Source of the DNA: Halomonas sp. GT
GTDB taxonomy: Bacteria > Pseudomonadota > Gammaproteobacteria > Pseudomonadales > Halomonadaceae
Reading direction: 5' to 3'
DNA length: 64,000 nucleotides
Assembly: GCF_002082565.1 (NCBI RefSeq)
Contig: NZ_CP020562.1
Coordinates: 1,054,001 to 1,118,000, forward strand
In this document: in pieces, positions 33,878 through 45,703 of the stretch
How positions within the stretch are numbered: the stretch's first letter is position 1
Layout: every line of letters starts with the position of its first letter
Made by a program: the position numbers and the translations under genes
Notes under the pieces: generated by a model
What the model was told of the DNA's origin: nothing
Databases searched by the model: none
Seen by the model: the letters and a program-made list of their open reading frames with translations, nothing else

Positions 33878-34588
33878 ATGTCTAACCTTCAGGTATCCGT
33901 ATACCGCTACAATCCGGAAACCGACTCCGCGCCCTATATGCAGGAGTTCCAGGTCGATACTAAAGGCCGCGATCTGATGGTGCTGGATGTTCTGCATCTG
34001 ATGAAAGAGCAGGATAGCGGACTTGCGTTCCGTCGCAGCTGCCGTGAGGGCGTATGCGGTTCCGATGGCATGAACATGAACGGCAAAAATGGTTTGGCGT
34101 GTATTACGCCGCTGTCAGATGTTGTGAAAGGCAACAAACTGACCTTGCGTCCGCTACCAGGCCTGCCGGTTATCCGCGATATGGTCGTTGATATGGGACT
34201 GTTCTATAAGCAGTACGAGCGTATTCAGCCGTATCTGCAAAACGACACCCCGGCCCCGGCGATCGAGCGTCTGCAATCACCAGAAGAGCGCGACAAGCTA
34301 GATGGCCTGTATGAGTGTATTCTTTGTGCATGTTGTTCTACGTCATGCCCATCGTTCTGGTGGAACCCAGACAAGTTTGTCGGTCCGGCTGGTTTGCTTC
34401 AGTCTTATCGCTTTCTTGCAGATACACGTGACACGGCTACCCGTGAACGTCTTACCAGTCTGGAAGATCCGTTCTCCGTATTCCGCTGCCGCGGTATCAT
34501 GAATTGCGTTGCAGTTTGTCCGAAAGGGCTAAATCCGACCCGTGCAATTGGTAAAATTCGTGAAATGTTGTTAGCTGATGCGACGTAA
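33878..34588 (+). CDS. sdhB: Succinate dehydrogenase iron-sulfur subunit
   Basis: This 236-residue subunit carries electrons from FAD to quinone. The [2Fe-2S] site is in SCREGVCGSDGM with a later C (GLACITP). The [4Fe-4S] and [3Fe-4S] sites use CILCACCSTSCPSFWW and CRGIMNCVAVCPKGLNP. The start has GAGGGAG upstream. It closes the sdh operon; a terminator follows at about 34726. Confidence 0.97.
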   Translation: MSNLQVSVYRYNPETDSAPYMQEFQVDTKGRDLMVLDVLHLMKEQDSGLAFRRSCREGVCGSDGMNMNGKNGLACITPLSDVVKGNKLTLRPLPGLPVIRDMVVDMGLFYKQYERIQPYLQNDTPAPAIERLQSPEERDKLDGLYECILCACCSTSCPSFWWNPDKFVGPAGLLQSYRFLADTRDTATRERLTSLEDPFSVFRCRGIMNCVAVCPKGLNPTRAIGKIREMLLADAT

Positions 34589-34685
34589 ACGCCTAATCCT
34601 ATGAAAAAAATGCGATCGCTATGTAAGTTGCTGCACAAAGCTACTTAAATCGTGGCGCTTCGCTTGTTATCATAGGGACGTTAGA

Positions 34686-34754
34686 TGGTGCGGCGACGCG
34701 TCGCACCGCCTAACCAGTCAAGTTTAAAAGCCGGTGCCGCAAGTACCGGCTTTT
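34686..34754 (+). terminator. Two hairpins after sdhB, the second a rho-independent terminator
   Basis: A perfect palindrome GGTGCGGCGACGCGTCGCACC lies at about 34687-34707 (21 bases, cited as GGTGCGGCGA plus its complement). It is followed by AAAAGCCGGT and ACCGGCTTTT around a nine-base loop at 34726-34754. The second hairpin has a TTTT tail and should partly separate sdh from suc transcription. Confidence 0.7.
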
Positions 34755-34839
34755 GAGCATGAACTGATTGAGTATGACTAGATAAAGAAACGCCTCTTAT
34801 CGACGTAGTGAAAATACGTTGGGAAGTAGAGCGTTATGA

Positions 34840-34870
34840 AGTAGTACGTAATGAAGTAGTACGTAGTGAA
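34840..34870 (+). repeat. Two exact 15-bp tandem repeats in the sucA leader
   Basis: ATGAAGTAGTACGTA occurs twice in a row, followed by the related GTGAAAATGTAGTA. A similar GACGTAGTGAAAATACG lies just upstream. The array is 150-180 bp before sucA. It may bind a regulator, or be slippage-generated. The rest of 34589-35021 holds hairpins and a GC-rich tract, with no gene. Confidence 0.6.
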
Positions 34871-35021
34871 AATGTAGTATTTACAGCTAGTATGAATAGG
34901 GCTTCCGGCCTCCGGTCGGCGCCGCCGGCATATGTCCCGCCCCGCCGGCAGGGCAATAGCGATGTCGTTGCGCGATTGCAGCGATACCGATACCACCCCA
35001 TCAGTGCAGGGTGACCGAGAG

Positions 35022-37856
35022 ATGCAACAAGGCATAATGGAGTTGATGTGGCGTTCCTCTCACGTTAGTGGTGGCAATGTCCACTACGTGGAAGCGCTTT
35101 ATGAGCAGTACCTCGCCGATCCTGATTCTGTCTCAGACGAATGGCGCAGCTATTTTGATCAGCTGCCACGTTCTGAGGGCAGTGCCTCCCACGATGTTCC
35201 ACTAAGCCCCACTCGTGATCAGTTCTACCAACTGGGCCGTGAAAGTCGCCCAGGCCGGGTAGCCGCCGCCTCCGATAGCGGTGAGAATAAAAAGCAGGTG
35301 AAGGTCCTGCAGCTGATTAACGCATACCGCTTTCGTGGTCATCAGAAGGCCAATATCGACCCGCTAGGACTGCGTAATCCCACCCCCGTCCCAGACCTCG
35401 ATCTGTCATTTCATCAGCTTTCCAAAGCTGATCTTGACACCGAGTTCCAGACTGGCTCGTTTTTTCTAGGTATTGATAAAGCGCCGCTGCGTGAGATTGT
35501 GGATGCGTTGGAGCAGACCTATTGTCGCTCTATCGGCTGCGAGATCATGCACATCGTCGATACTGAAGAGAAACGTTGGTTGCAACGGCGTTTTGAATCG
35601 GTGCGAAGTGCGCCGAAATTCAGCGACGATGTGCGTAAGCACGTGTTGGAGCGCCTTACCGCTGCCGAAGGTTTGGAGAATTACCTAGCGTCTAAATATC
35701 CAGGTACTAAACGCTTCGGGTTAGAAGGCGGTGAATCATTTGTTCCAATGATGGACGAGTTGATTCAGCGGTCCGGCGGATATGGCACTAAAGAAGTCGT
35801 GATTGGTATGGCCCACCGTGGCCGCTTGAACCTGTTGGTCAATATTCTGGGTAAAAATCCCGCTGAATTGATCGATGAGTTCGACGGTAAAAAGGTGATC
35901 GAGCGTGGTTCTGGTGATGTGAAATATCACCAAGGCTTTAGCTCTAACGTCATGTCGCCTGGTGGCGAAGTTCACTTGGCAATGTCGTTTAACCCGTCGC
36001 ATTTAGAAATTGTTGCGCCGGTTGTGGAAGGCTCGGTACGTGCACGTCAAGATCGCCGGAATGACGAAGAGGGCAGCAAAGTACTGCCAATCAACGTTCA
36101 TGGCGATGCTGCGTTTGCTGGTCAAGGCGTGGTCATGGAGACATTCCAGATGTCTCAAACCCGTGCCTACAAAACCGGTGGCACAGTACACATCGTGATT
36201 AACAACCAAGTGGGCTTCACGACGTCAAACCCCTTGGATGCGCGCTCCACCGAATACTGTACTGACATCGCTAAGATGGTTCAGGCGCCGATTTTTCATG
36301 TTAACGGCGATGATCCAGATGCGGTTATCCATGCGACTCAAGTGGCGTTGGATTATCGTCAGCAATTTAAGAAAGACGTTGTTATTGATCTGGTGTGCTA
36401 TCGCCGTCGCGGCCACAACGAGGCTGACGAGCCATCGGGTACTCAGCCGATGATGTACGCCAAAATTAAAGATCATCCTTCTTCGCGCTCACTGTATGCG
36501 AAACGTCTGGTTGAGCAAGGCGTGCTTTCAGAAGAAGACGCTAAGGCAATGGTTGAAACCTACCGCGATGATCTTGTGGCAGGTAATCACGTAGCGAACG
36601 CTTTGGTGCAAGAGCCTAATACATCGCTCTTTGTGGACTGGGCACCCTACCTGGGGCATGAGTGGACCGGTGATGCAGACACTACCTTCGATATGAAGCG
36701 TCTGCAGCAGCTAGCTGCGAGAATGTGCGAGATTCCAGATGGCGTCGAAGTACAGCGCCAAGTCGCTAAGATCTATGAAGACCGTCGCAAAATGCAGGCG
36801 GGCGGCATGGGGCTTAACTGGGGCTTTGCTGAAACGCTGGCGTATGCCACGCTGCTTGATCAGGGGCATCCGATCCGTATTACCGGTCAGGATGTTGGTC
36901 GTGGGACGTTCTCTCACCGCCATGCGGTTGTCCACAACCAGAAAGATGGTTCTACGTACGTGCCGCTGCAGAATATGTCAGACGGTCAACCACGCTTTAC
37001 CATCCACGACTCTTTCCTATCGGAAGAGGCTGTGCTGGCTTTTGAGTACGGCTACTCCACAACAGCACCGGGTGACTTAGTCATTTGGGAAGCCCAGTTT
37101 GGTGACTTCTTCAACGGTGCCCAGGTCGTGGTTGACCAGTTTATCTCTTCTGGCGAGACCAAATGGGGACGACTGTGTGGACTGACCATGTTATTGCCGC
37201 ATGGCTATGAAGGTCAGGGGCCAGAGCACTCCTCCGCACGTTTAGAGCGCTTCTTGCAGCTGTGCGCCGAACACAACATGCAGGTGTGTGTGCCAACCAC
37301 CCCCGCACAGATTTATCATCTGATGCGACGTCAAGTCATTCGTCCGTTGCGTAAGCCGCTGGTGATCATGTCGCCGAAGTCGCTATTGCGCCATAAAGAA
37401 GCGGTATCTAGCCTAGAAGATCTCGCTCACGGCAAGTTCTACATGGTGTTGCCGGATCAGGCGAATCTTGAGGCAGAAAAGGTGACTCGCGTTATTATGT
37501 GTGCCGGTAAGGTTTACTACGACCTAGCCAACTGGCGTGCAGAAAACGAGCGTGATGACACGGCGATTATTCGTCTTGAGCAACTCTACCCCTTCCCGAA
37601 AGAAGAACTTCTGGAAGTGCTCCAGGCGTATGCCAATGTGGAAGACATCGTGTGGTGCCAGGAAGAGCCGCTGAACCAGGGCGCTTGGTACTCAAGTCAG
37701 CACCACATGCGCGCCGTGGCCGATATGCTGAAAGATGGCTTCGGACGTGATTTGAAATTTGCAGGACGTCCTGCCTCTGCCGCACCGGCAGCGGGCTATA
37801 TGTCCGTCCACACTGAACAGCAGCGCCAGCTGGTGGAAGACGCTTTTAACCTATAA
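35022..37856 (+). CDS. sucA: 2-oxoglutarate dehydrogenase E1 component
   Basis: This 944-residue thiamine diphosphate enzyme decarboxylates 2-oxoglutarate and passes succinyl to SucB. It begins MQQGIMELMWRSSHVSGGN, and the family's E2-binding segment EALYEQYLADPDSVSDEW follows. The ThDP/Mg site includes IGMAHRGRLNLL and HGDAAFAGQG; GQDVGRGTFSHRHAV is also typical. The start is taken at 35022 by family comparison; a longer frame from 34932 lies in a repetitive GC-rich leader. It is followed by sucB and lpd, the other parts of the complex. Confidence 0.95.
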   Translation: MQQGIMELMWRSSHVSGGNVHYVEALYEQYLADPDSVSDEWRSYFDQLPRSEGSASHDVPLSPTRDQFYQLGRESRPGRVAAASDSGENKKQVKVLQLINAYRFRGHQKANIDPLGLRNPTPVPDLDLSFHQLSKADLDTEFQTGSFFLGIDKAPLREIVDALEQTYCRSIGCEIMHIVDTEEKRWLQRRFESVRSAPKFSDDVRKHVLERLTAAEGLENYLASKYPGTKRFGLEGGESFVPMMDELIQRSGGYGTKEVVIGMAHRGRLNLLVNILGKNPAELIDEFDGKKVIERGSGDVKYHQGFSSNVMSPGGEVHLAMSFNPSHLEIVAPVVEGSVRARQDRRNDEEGSKVLPINVHGDAAFAGQGVVMETFQMSQTRAYKTGGTVHIVINNQVGFTTSNPLDARSTEYCTDIAKMVQAPIFHVNGDDPDAVIHATQVALDYRQQFKKDVVIDLVCYRRRGHNEADEPSGTQPMMYAKIKDHPSSRSLYAKRLVEQGVLSEEDAKAMVETYRDDLVAGNHVANALVQEPNTSLFVDWAPYLGHEWTGDADTTFDMKRLQQLAARMCEIPDGVEVQRQVAKIYEDRRKMQAGGMGLNWGFAETLAYATLLDQGHPIRITGQDVGRGTFSHRHAVVHNQKDGSTYVPLQNMSDGQPRFTIHDSFLSEEAVLAFEYGYSTTAPGDLVIWEAQFGDFFNGAQVVVDQFISSGETKWGRLCGLTMLLPHGYEGQGPEHSSARLERFLQLCAEHNMQVCVPTTPAQIYHLMRRQVIRPLRKPLVIMSPKSLLRHKEAVSSLEDLAHGKFYMVLPDQANLEAEKVTRVIMCAGKVYYDLANWRAENERDDTAIIRLEQLYPFPKEELLEVLQAYANVEDIVWCQEEPLNQGAWYSSQHHMRAVADMLKDGFGRDLKFAGRPASAAPAAGYMSVHTEQQRQLVEDAFNL

Positions 37857-37894
37857 GCGCCCACCGGGTTTAGAGAACATATAAGGGAAACGAC

Positions 37895-39469
37895 ATGGCT
37901 ACTGATATCAAAGCGCCAACCTTTCCGGAATCCGTTGCCGAAGGCACTGTGGCTGCGTGGCATAAAAAGCCGGGTGACAGCGTCGAACGTGACGAGCTGA
38001 TTGTTGAAATTGAAACCGACAAAGTGGTGCTAGAAGTCGTCGCACCGGAAGCGGGTACCCTGACTGACGTGATGGCAGAAGAAGGCGATACCGTTGAGTC
38101 AGAGCAAGTCTTAGGCAAAATCGGTGAAGGCAGCGCGTCTGGCAGCAAAGAAGAAAAATCTTCTGACGATGCCAACGCTAAAGCGTCTGAAGCGAAAAAA
38201 GATGATAAGCAAGAAGAGAAAAAAGCCAGCGGCGGTAACGGCGGTGGTAAGCAGCATGACGTAAAAGCTCCAAGCTTCCCTGAGTCTATCCAGGAAGGCA
38301 CCGTGGCAACGTGGCACAAGAAGGTAGGTGAAGCGGTTAAGCGTGATGAAGTGCTAGCCGATATCGAGACTGACAAGGTTGTGCTAGAAGTTGTCGCACC
38401 TGCCGACGGCGCACTGGCAGAAATTAAAGCCGAAGAAGGCAGCCAAGTTGAATCCGAAGCGGTTCTGGCCGTCTTTACAGAAGGTGCTGGTGGTGCCGGT
38501 GAAGAGAGCAGCAGTGCCTCTTCTTCAAGCGCTGCGGGTAGCGATGATGAAGGCTCTGATGAGAAGGTCGGCGATAAGATCCTAGCACCGGCGGCACGCA
38601 AAATGGTCGCTGAGCATGACCTGGACGTTGCCAAGATTGAGGGCACCGGCAAAGGTGGCCGCATCTTGAAAGAAGACGTGCAAAAAGCAGTGAAAGATGG
38701 TTCTGCTAAAAAAGCAGCCAAATCTTCAGCGCCAGCGAAAGCTGCCGCTGCACCAGCAGTGGAAGGCGATCGCGTCGAGAAACGCGTTCCGATGACGCGT
38801 TTGCGCCAAACCATTGCTAAGCGTTTGGTTCAGGCCCAGCAAACGGCTGCCATGCTGACCACGTACAACGAAGTGGACATGACTGAAATCATGGCCCTGC
38901 GTGCGCAGTACAAAGATACGTTCCTAAAGGCTCACGATATTAAATTGGGCTTTATGGGCTTCTTTGTGAAAGCGGCTTCTGAAGCACTCAAGCGCTTCCC
39001 GGATGTTAACGCCTCTATTGACGGTACTGATATCGTCTACCACGGTTATCAAGATATCGGTGTTGCGGTATCAACGGATCGTGGCTTGGTTGTACCGGTA
39101 CTGCGTGATACCGATAGCATGAAAATTGCCGACGTTGAGCGCACGATTGTTGATTTCGGTAAGCGTGGTCGTGACGGTAAGCTGGGCATGGATGACATGA
39201 TCGGTGGCACCTTCACTATCACTAACGGCGGTACATTTGGTTCTTTGATGTCGACCCCGATTATCAATCCGCCTCAGACCGCTATCCTGGGTATGCATAA
39301 AATCCAGGATCGTCCAATGGCTGTGAATGGTAAGGTCGAGATTCGCCCGATGATGTATCTGGCGCTGTCCTACGACCACCGCATGATTGATGGTAAAGAT
39401 GCGGTACGATTCCTGGTTACTATTAAAGAGCTGCTGGAAGACCCGGCTCGCTTGCTGCTGGACGTATAA
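37895..39469 (+). CDS. sucB: 2-oxoglutarate dehydrogenase E2 component with two lipoyl domains
   Basis: This 524-residue dihydrolipoyl succinyltransferase forms the complex core. Two lipoyl domains are present, at about 3-77 (lipoyl Lys43 in IETDKVVLE) and about 121-195 (Lys161 in the same motif), joined by a Lys/Glu/Ala-rich linker. The subunit-binding domain is at about 228-265 ([21 protein letters not shown]), and the catalytic domain at about 290-524 has SYDHRMIDG with His495 and Asp499. Most gammaproteobacterial SucB proteins have one lipoyl domain and about 400 residues, so this is a long form. Confidence 0.95.
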   Translation: MATDIKAPTFPESVAEGTVAAWHKKPGDSVERDELIVEIETDKVVLEVVAPEAGTLTDVMAEEGDTVESEQVLGKIGEGSASGSKEEKSSDDANAKASEAKKDDKQEEKKASGGNGGGKQHDVKAPSFPESIQEGTVATWHKKVGEAVKRDEVLADIETDKVVLEVVAPADGALAEIKAEEGSQVESEAVLAVFTEGAGGAGEESSSASSSSAAGSDDEGSDEKVGDKILAPAARKMVAEHDLDVAKIEGTGKGGRILKEDVQKAVKDGSAKKAAKSSAPAKAAAAPAVEGDRVEKRVPMTRLRQTIAKRLVQAQQTAAMLTTYNEVDMTEIMALRAQYKDTFLKAHDIKLGFMGFFVKAASEALKRFPDVNASIDGTDIVYHGYQDIGVAVSTDRGLVVPVLRDTDSMKIADVERTIVDFGKRGRDGKLGMDDMIGGTFTITNGGTFGSLMSTPIINPPQTAILGMHKIQDRPMAVNGKVEIRPMMYLALSYDHRMIDGKDAVRFLVTIKELLEDPARLLLDV

Positions 39470-39544
39470 CGGAGCGCGCTGATCCGCCTCCTCTGATGTA
39501 TTAGCGTTCTAATGCAATCGCACCTTGCCTCCTGCCTGTTTTAG

Positions 39545-41023
<1,479 letters not shown>

Positions 41024-41042
41024 TTCGCTAAGCAACAACCAA

Positions 41043-41062
41043 GCGCCACCGTCAGGTGGCGC
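41043..41062 (+). terminator. Hairpin between lpd and sucC
   Basis: GCGCCACC and GGTGGCGC pair perfectly around GTCA. There is no T-run, so it is more likely an mRNA-stability or attenuation hairpin than a terminator. It separates sucA-sucB-lpd from sucCD by about 150 bp. Confidence 0.55.
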
Positions 41063-41172
41063 AACACTTTCGGCTCTGTGAGAAATCAGCGGGGACGAAG
41101 GTACGGGGATGCCCCGCTCTTTTAAAGAAGCGGGTCATCGTTCGAGTCACATGCAACCAATGGCATGAATCG

Positions 41173-42339
41173 ATGAACCTTCACGAGTATCAAGGCAAAC
41201 AGCTGTTTGCTGATTATGGTCTACCAGTGTCTAAAGGCTTTGCCGTGGACACTCCCGAAGAAGCTGAAGAAGCGTGCAAAAAGATCGGCGGCGACATGTG
41301 GGTGGTTAAAGCCCAGGTTCACGCTGGTGGCCGCGGTAAAGCGGGTGGCGTTAAGCTGATTAAAGATCCGGCTGAAGCAAAAGCTTTTGCCGAGCAGTGG
41401 TTAGGCAAGAACCTGGTAACCTTCCAGACTGACGAAAAAGGTCAGCCGGTTGCTAAGATTTTGGTTGAGACTTGCACCGACATCGCTGATGAGCTGTATC
41501 TCGGCGCCGTCGTCGATCGTACTACCCGTCGCGTGGTCTTCATGGCTTCTACTGAAGGCGGTGTTGAAATCGAGACCGTTGCTGAAGAAACGCCAGAAAA
41601 GATTCTGAAGGCTGAGATCGATCCGCTGGTCGGCGCACAACCCTACCAAGCGCGTGAGCTGGCATTTGCTCTGGGTCTCAAAGGCGACCAGATCAAGCAG
41701 TTCACTAAGATTTTCCTAGGCCTTTCTAAGCTGTTCCATGACAAAGATCTGGCGCTGTTAGAAATTAACCCGCTAGTAATTACCGACGAAGGCAATTTGC
41801 ACTGCCTCGACGCTAAACTGGGACTCGACAGCAACGCGCTGTACCGTCATCCAGATCTTCAGGCGATGCGCGATCCTTCCCAGGAAGATCAGCGTGAAGC
41901 TGATGCCGCGAAGTGGGAGCTGAACTATGTAGCGCTTGATGGCAACATCGGCTGCATGGTTAACGGTGCTGGCTTGGCCATGGGCACCATGGACATCGTC
42001 AACCTAAGCGGCGGTAAGCCTGCTAACTTCCTAGACGTTGGTGGCGGCGCGACCAAAGAGCGCGTTGCTGAAGCGTTCAAGATCATCTTGTCTGACGACA
42101 ATGTCAAAGCGGTTCTAGTGAATATCTTCGGCGGTATCGTTCGTTGCGATATGATTGCTGAAGGCATCATCGGTGCTGTTGAACAAGTGGGTGTTAACGT
42201 TCCAGTGGTTGTGCGTCTGGAAGGTAACAACGCTGAATTGGGCGCTGAAAAACTAGCGTCTAGCGGTCTGAATATCATCGCTGCTACCAGTCTGACCGAC
42301 GCGGCTCAGCAGGTTGTAAAAGCAGCGGAGGGCAAGTAA
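41173..42339 (+). CDS. sucC: Succinyl-CoA ligase (ADP-forming) beta subunit
   Basis: This 388-residue ATP-grasp subunit starts [20 protein letters not shown], the invariant opening of SucC; a longer upstream frame has no family similarity. The ATP-binding glycine-rich motif is [17 protein letters not shown] at about 46-62, and the CoA/phosphate end of the ATP-grasp fold has [13 protein letters not shown]. The stop overlaps the sucD ATG (TAATG), giving coupled synthesis of the 1:1 complex. Confidence 0.96.
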   Translation: MNLHEYQGKQLFADYGLPVSKGFAVDTPEEAEEACKKIGGDMWVVKAQVHAGGRGKAGGVKLIKDPAEAKAFAEQWLGKNLVTFQTDEKGQPVAKILVETCTDIADELYLGAVVDRTTRRVVFMASTEGGVEIETVAEETPEKILKAEIDPLVGAQPYQARELAFALGLKGDQIKQFTKIFLGLSKLFHDKDLALLEINPLVITDEGNLHCLDAKLGLDSNALYRHPDLQAMRDPSQEDQREADAAKWELNYVALDGNIGCMVNGAGLAMGTMDIVNLSGGKPANFLDVGGGATKERVAEAFKIILSDDNVKAVLVNIFGGIVRCDMIAEGIIGAVEQVGVNVPVVVRLEGNNAELGAEKLASSGLNIIAATSLTDAAQQVVKAAEGK

Positions 42340-43211
42340 TGAGCATCCTGATCGATAAGAACACCAAGGTCATCTGCCAAGGTTTCACCGGTGGCCAGGG
42401 CACGTTCCACTCCGAACAGGCGATTGCCTATGGCACGCAAATGGTCGGTGGTGTTACGCCGGGCAAAGGCGGCCAGACGCACCTGGGCCTGCCTGTTTTC
42501 AACACCGTGAAAGAAGCGGTTGAGAAAACCGGCGCAGAAGCCAGCGTGATCTACGTTCCGGCACCGTTCTGTAAAGACTCGATTCTTGAAGCCGCTAACG
42601 CTGGCATCAAGCTGATCGTATGCATCACCGAAGGTATCGCGACGCTAGACATGCTCGAAGCAAAAGTAAAATGCGACGAGCTGGGTGTGCGTTTGATCGG
42701 CCCGAACTGCCCAGGTGTTATCACGCCTGGCGAATGTAAAATTGGTATCATGCCGGGTCACATTCACCAGCCGGGTAAAGTCGGTATCGTGTCGCGTTCA
42801 GGCACCTTAACTTACGAAGCCGTAAAGCAGACAACTGACCATGGTTTCGGACAGTCTACCTGTGTAGGCATCGGTGGTGACCCGATTCCGGGTTCTAACT
42901 TTATCGACATTCTTGAAATGTTTGAGAAAGACCCGAAAACCGAAGCGATCGTGATGATCGGTGAAATCGGTGGTACGGCTGAAGAAGAAGCAGCGGCTTA
43001 CATCAAAGCCAACGTTTCTAAGCCTGTGGTTTCCTACATTGCCGGTGTAACTGCACCTCCTGGCAAGCGTATGGGCCACGCGGGCGCAATCATCTCTGGC
43101 GGTAAAGGTACTGCGGATGAGAAGTTTGCTGCCCTGGAAGATGCCGGCGTGAAAACCGTGCGTTCTTTGGCTGAAATCGGCGATGCACTGAAAGAAGTTA
43201 CTGGCTGGTAA
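42339..43211 (+). CDS. sucD: Succinyl-CoA ligase alpha subunit
   Basis: This 290-residue subunit binds CoA and carries the phosphohistidine. The CoA-binding motif is [14 protein letters not shown] at about 15-28, and the active-site histidine is in [19 protein letters not shown] near 246. Order and overlap with sucC are standard. A strong hairpin at 43237-43260 ends the operon. Confidence 0.97.
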   Translation: MSILIDKNTKVICQGFTGGQGTFHSEQAIAYGTQMVGGVTPGKGGQTHLGLPVFNTVKEAVEKTGAEASVIYVPAPFCKDSILEAANAGIKLIVCITEGIATLDMLEAKVKCDELGVRLIGPNCPGVITPGECKIGIMPGHIHQPGKVGIVSRSGTLTYEAVKQTTDHGFGQSTCVGIGGDPIPGSNFIDILEMFEKDPKTEAIVMIGEIGGTAEEEAAAYIKANVSKPVVSYIAGVTAPPGKRMGHAGAIISGGKGTADEKFAALEDAGVKTVRSLAEIGDALKEVTGW

Positions 43212-43236
43212 GCCTTGACCTCTAGTCGCACGTAAT

Positions 43237-43262
43237 AAGGGCGCCCCTCGGGGCGCCCTTAT
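43237..43262. terminator. Terminator after sucCD
   Basis: AAGGGCGCCCC and GGGGCGCCCTT form an 11-bp stem with a two-base loop, followed by ATT. It is symmetrical and separates sucD from the convergent membrane-protein gene. Confidence 0.8.
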
Positions 43263-43282
43263 TCGTTGACGTACGGTTATCT

Positions 43283-44317
43283 TTACGGCGTTTTATGGTC
43301 GGGTTCTCGTTGCAGCAACCGGTAGCTGTACAGAATAAAGAGCGGCGCCCCCACCGCCAAATAGAGGTGGTAGCTCACCAGTCGCCACACCAAGACGGCT
43401 GCTGCGGCCTGCTCACGCTCCATCAAAGGCAGCAACAAACTACCAACGCCCACTTCGGCGGCACCTGCGCCGCCAGGAAGAAAGCTAAGCTGGCTAGCCG
43501 CCATGGCCAGCATTTGGGTTAAAAACGTCCACATCCAATCGGCATGACCGCCCACGCCCAGTACCGCCAAATAGAGCAAGCTATAGCGCATTAGCCAATG
43601 CGCTGTAGTGAGTGTCATTATCGTGAGCAGCGTTGTGCGTGGAAGCGCGAGCGTGACCTTGAGCGCCTGTCGGCATCGTAATAAACGGCGTGCCAGCCAG
43701 CGTCGTCGATAATGGCTTGGCCAGGTCGTTATAGCGCCGCCTGCACGTAGCAGGCTGGGTAAATAGCACATTACAACACTGACTAGCGTAGCCATGAATG
43801 CTAAACCGACGAGTGCCCATTGAACTAGCGACTGATGTGGCCACTGAGTGTCGCTAACCAGCGAAAAAAGCACCAAGCCGCTCAGCATGATAAGGAAAAA
43901 TAGTAAATCACAGCCTTGGTCAATCAAGAACACGGCCGCCCCTTTGGCGGGAGGGAAGCCTCGTCGTGCAAGCAGGAAAAGTAGGGTGGCTGGCCCACCA
44001 CTTCCTCCTGGCGTAGCGCACAGCGCAAACTTAGAGGCTAGTTCGATACTCAGCGCGCCACGCTGACCAAGTTGCCCTGCACGGCCGCCTAACATTAGTC
44101 GCAGTCTTGTCGCATTCAGATTCCAACACAGAAACGCTAACACTAGCATCAATAGCAATAATTCGAGTGGAAAGTGTTGGATACGCCGTAGCGCCTCGGT
44201 ACCGCCCAGCCAAGTGGTAAGCACTAGCGGGGTTAAGAGCGCCCCTGCCAGCAGAAAACCATGCCGAGGGCGAAAACGTAGCAGCCGTTGAGGCTTAGTG
44301 GTGGTGGGCGAGGGCAT
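43283..44317 (-). CDS. LPG-synthase-like integral membrane protein (UPF0104 type)
   Basis: This 344-residue protein has about seven or eight transmembrane helices and features of the lysylphosphatidylglycerol synthetase TM / UPF0104 family: FALCATPGGSGGPATLLFLLARRG and QLSFLPGGAGAAEVGVGSLLL. Members are flippase-like or of unknown function; the catalytic aminoacyl-transferase domain of MprF is absent. The start is MPSPTTTKPQRLL (44317), overlapping the glycosyltransferase stop by 23 bases; an ATG further up lies well inside that gene. The pair may act together on a membrane or surface glycolipid. Confidence 0.78.
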   Translation of the reverse strand: MPSPTTTKPQRLLRFRPRHGFLLAGALLTPLVLTTWLGGTEALRRIQHFPLELLLLMLVLAFLCWNLNATRLRLMLGGRAGQLGQRGALSIELASKFALCATPGGSGGPATLLFLLARRGFPPAKGAAVFLIDQGCDLLFFLIMLSGLVLFSLVSDTQWPHQSLVQWALVGLAFMATLVSVVMCYLPSLLRAGGAITTWPSHYRRRWLARRLLRCRQALKVTLALPRTTLLTIMTLTTAHWLMRYSLLYLAVLGVGGHADWMWTFLTQMLAMAASQLSFLPGGAGAAEVGVGSLLLPLMEREQAAAAVLVWRLVSYHLYLAVGAPLFILYSYRLLQREPDHKTP

Positions 44318-45413
44318 TGGGTCGTTCAATGTTGCAAAGGTCGAGGTAATGCTCAAGTAATGACTGGATAACGCTATCCCAGCTGAACTGGCGTTCGACA
44401 AAATGACGGGCATAACGTCCGCTGGCGGCGATGTCATTACTAAACAATGCTGTACAGGCTTCTGCCATAGCATCTGGGTCAAGGGGGCGGCACAGAATAC
44501 CTGCGCCTAGCGGTACATTTTCAGCCAGCGCGCCGGCTCTTGCTCCCACGACAGGTATGCCACAGGCCATTGCTTCTTGCGCGATTAGACCGAATGTTTC
44601 TCGAGTGCCCGCATGCAGAAGGGCATCGCTACTGGCGAGTGCTTTGGCCACTTCATGTGCGCCGCAGCAGCGATCCACGATAGTGACATTGTTGGGTACC
44701 TGATGGGGCATGCCGGGACCCATCAGCAATAAATGGTAATCACTGCCGAGCTGGCGCATCGTCGCCAGCAGCACATCAATATTTTTCTCGCGGGAATTGC
44801 GGCCCACAAAAATCAGTAGCTTTTTATCGCTGGGAATGCTCATCCCTTGGCGGAAGGAGGGATCTCGCTGCTGGGGATGAAAATGGTTTAAATCGACCCC
44901 TAATGGCTGTACGCGAACGTTATCGACTCCCCACTCCCTTAGTCGATTAGCCATGGCGTTACAGGGGGCTAGCACGCTATCAAATTGGCAGTAGAGGTCT
45001 TTAACATAGCGTGTTAAGCGTTTCTCAACGTGGCGGCCAAAGCGATCCCCCATTAAGCGCGGAAGGTCTGAGTGATAAAACCCTACCACCGGTACCCCAA
45101 GCTTCTGTCCCGCGGCAAGGGCCGCCCACGCCGTTACATAAGGGTCACCAGCCTCGATAAGGTCTGGCTTAAGATCAATCAACGCATCGCGCCAGCGTGA
45201 CCCTCTCAGCGGAAATCGATACCCCTGGCCCAAGGGGAGATGTAACGCTGGCAAGGTGTGGTGATCGCCAAGACTATCGCGCTCAGCTCCCGGCACAAGC
45301 AAGCTGGCCCGTAAATGGGGGATGCCTGATAAAACACGGTGTTTAGCTTGTAAATAGGTGCGTACACCACCGCTGGCGGGGGCATAGAACATCGTCACAT
45401 CTGCGATGTGCAA
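44295..45413 (-). CDS. GT4-family glycosyltransferase
   Basis: This 372-residue GT-B fold enzyme starts at TTG 45413, with GGAGG five bases before it; the longer frame up to 45431 includes that ribosome site. Residues 5-20 read DVTMFYAPASGGVRTY, a common opening. The donor-binding domain has IFVGRNSREKNIDVLL and the ExF-x7-E motif GTRETFGLIAQEAMACGIPVVG. It resembles family 4 enzymes such as GDP-mannose alpha-mannosyltransferases, but the donor and acceptor are not determinable. It is cotranscribed with the membrane protein that follows. Confidence 0.85.
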   Translation of the reverse strand: MHIADVTMFYAPASGGVRTYLQAKHRVLSGIPHLRASLLVPGAERDSLGDHHTLPALHLPLGQGYRFPLRGSRWRDALIDLKPDLIEAGDPYVTAWAALAAGQKLGVPVVGFYHSDLPRLMGDRFGRHVEKRLTRYVKDLYCQFDSVLAPCNAMANRLREWGVDNVRVQPLGVDLNHFHPQQRDPSFRQGMSIPSDKKLLIFVGRNSREKNIDVLLATMRQLGSDYHLLLMGPGMPHQVPNNVTIVDRCCGAHEVAKALASSDALLHAGTRETFGLIAQEAMACGIPVVGARAGALAENVPLGAGILCRPLDPDAMAEACTALFSNDIAASGRYARHFVERQFSWDSVIQSLLEHYLDLCNIERPNALAHHH

Positions 45414-45569
45414 GCGAACCTCCAAATCCAAAAAAGCGTCTTCGTTTCACCATAAGGGAGAAATAAGTCAATTCAGCGACAGCTTAGCTAGGTCGTTGAT
45501 TACACGTTCATCTGTGTTAACTCCCCATCAAGCTACATGGCGGAGAATCGCTTTCGCTTGTCTCATTGC

Positions 45570-45612
45570 TTGACACATGTCGGTGTTAGATTAATATAAC
45601 ATCCATATGGAT
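45570..45612 (+). promoter_or_regulatory. Promoter with adjoining palindromic operator of the RHH-esterase operon
   Basis: TTGACA (45570-45575) and TAATAT (45592-45597) are 16 bp apart. The perfect palindrome ATCCATATGGAT at 45601-45612 overlaps the likely start of transcription, and ATATGGATTCC and TTTTGGATTC follow. This is a good operator for a ribbon-helix-helix autorepressor; its gene begins 91 bp downstream. Confidence 0.7.
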
Positions 45613-45703
45613 GGTATATGGATTCCTTTTGGATTCTTTTGTAAGTATTTTAAAATGTTTTGAGCTGCTCTTACCTAGAGAGTTAGCCAACGAGGAATGA
45701 CAC

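Noticed and set aside
37870..38814. Long leftward open frame (314 codons) opposite sucB
   Set aside because: It is antisense to the lipoyl-domain region, is Ser/Ala/Pro-rich as expected of a codon shadow, and has no family features or ribosome site.
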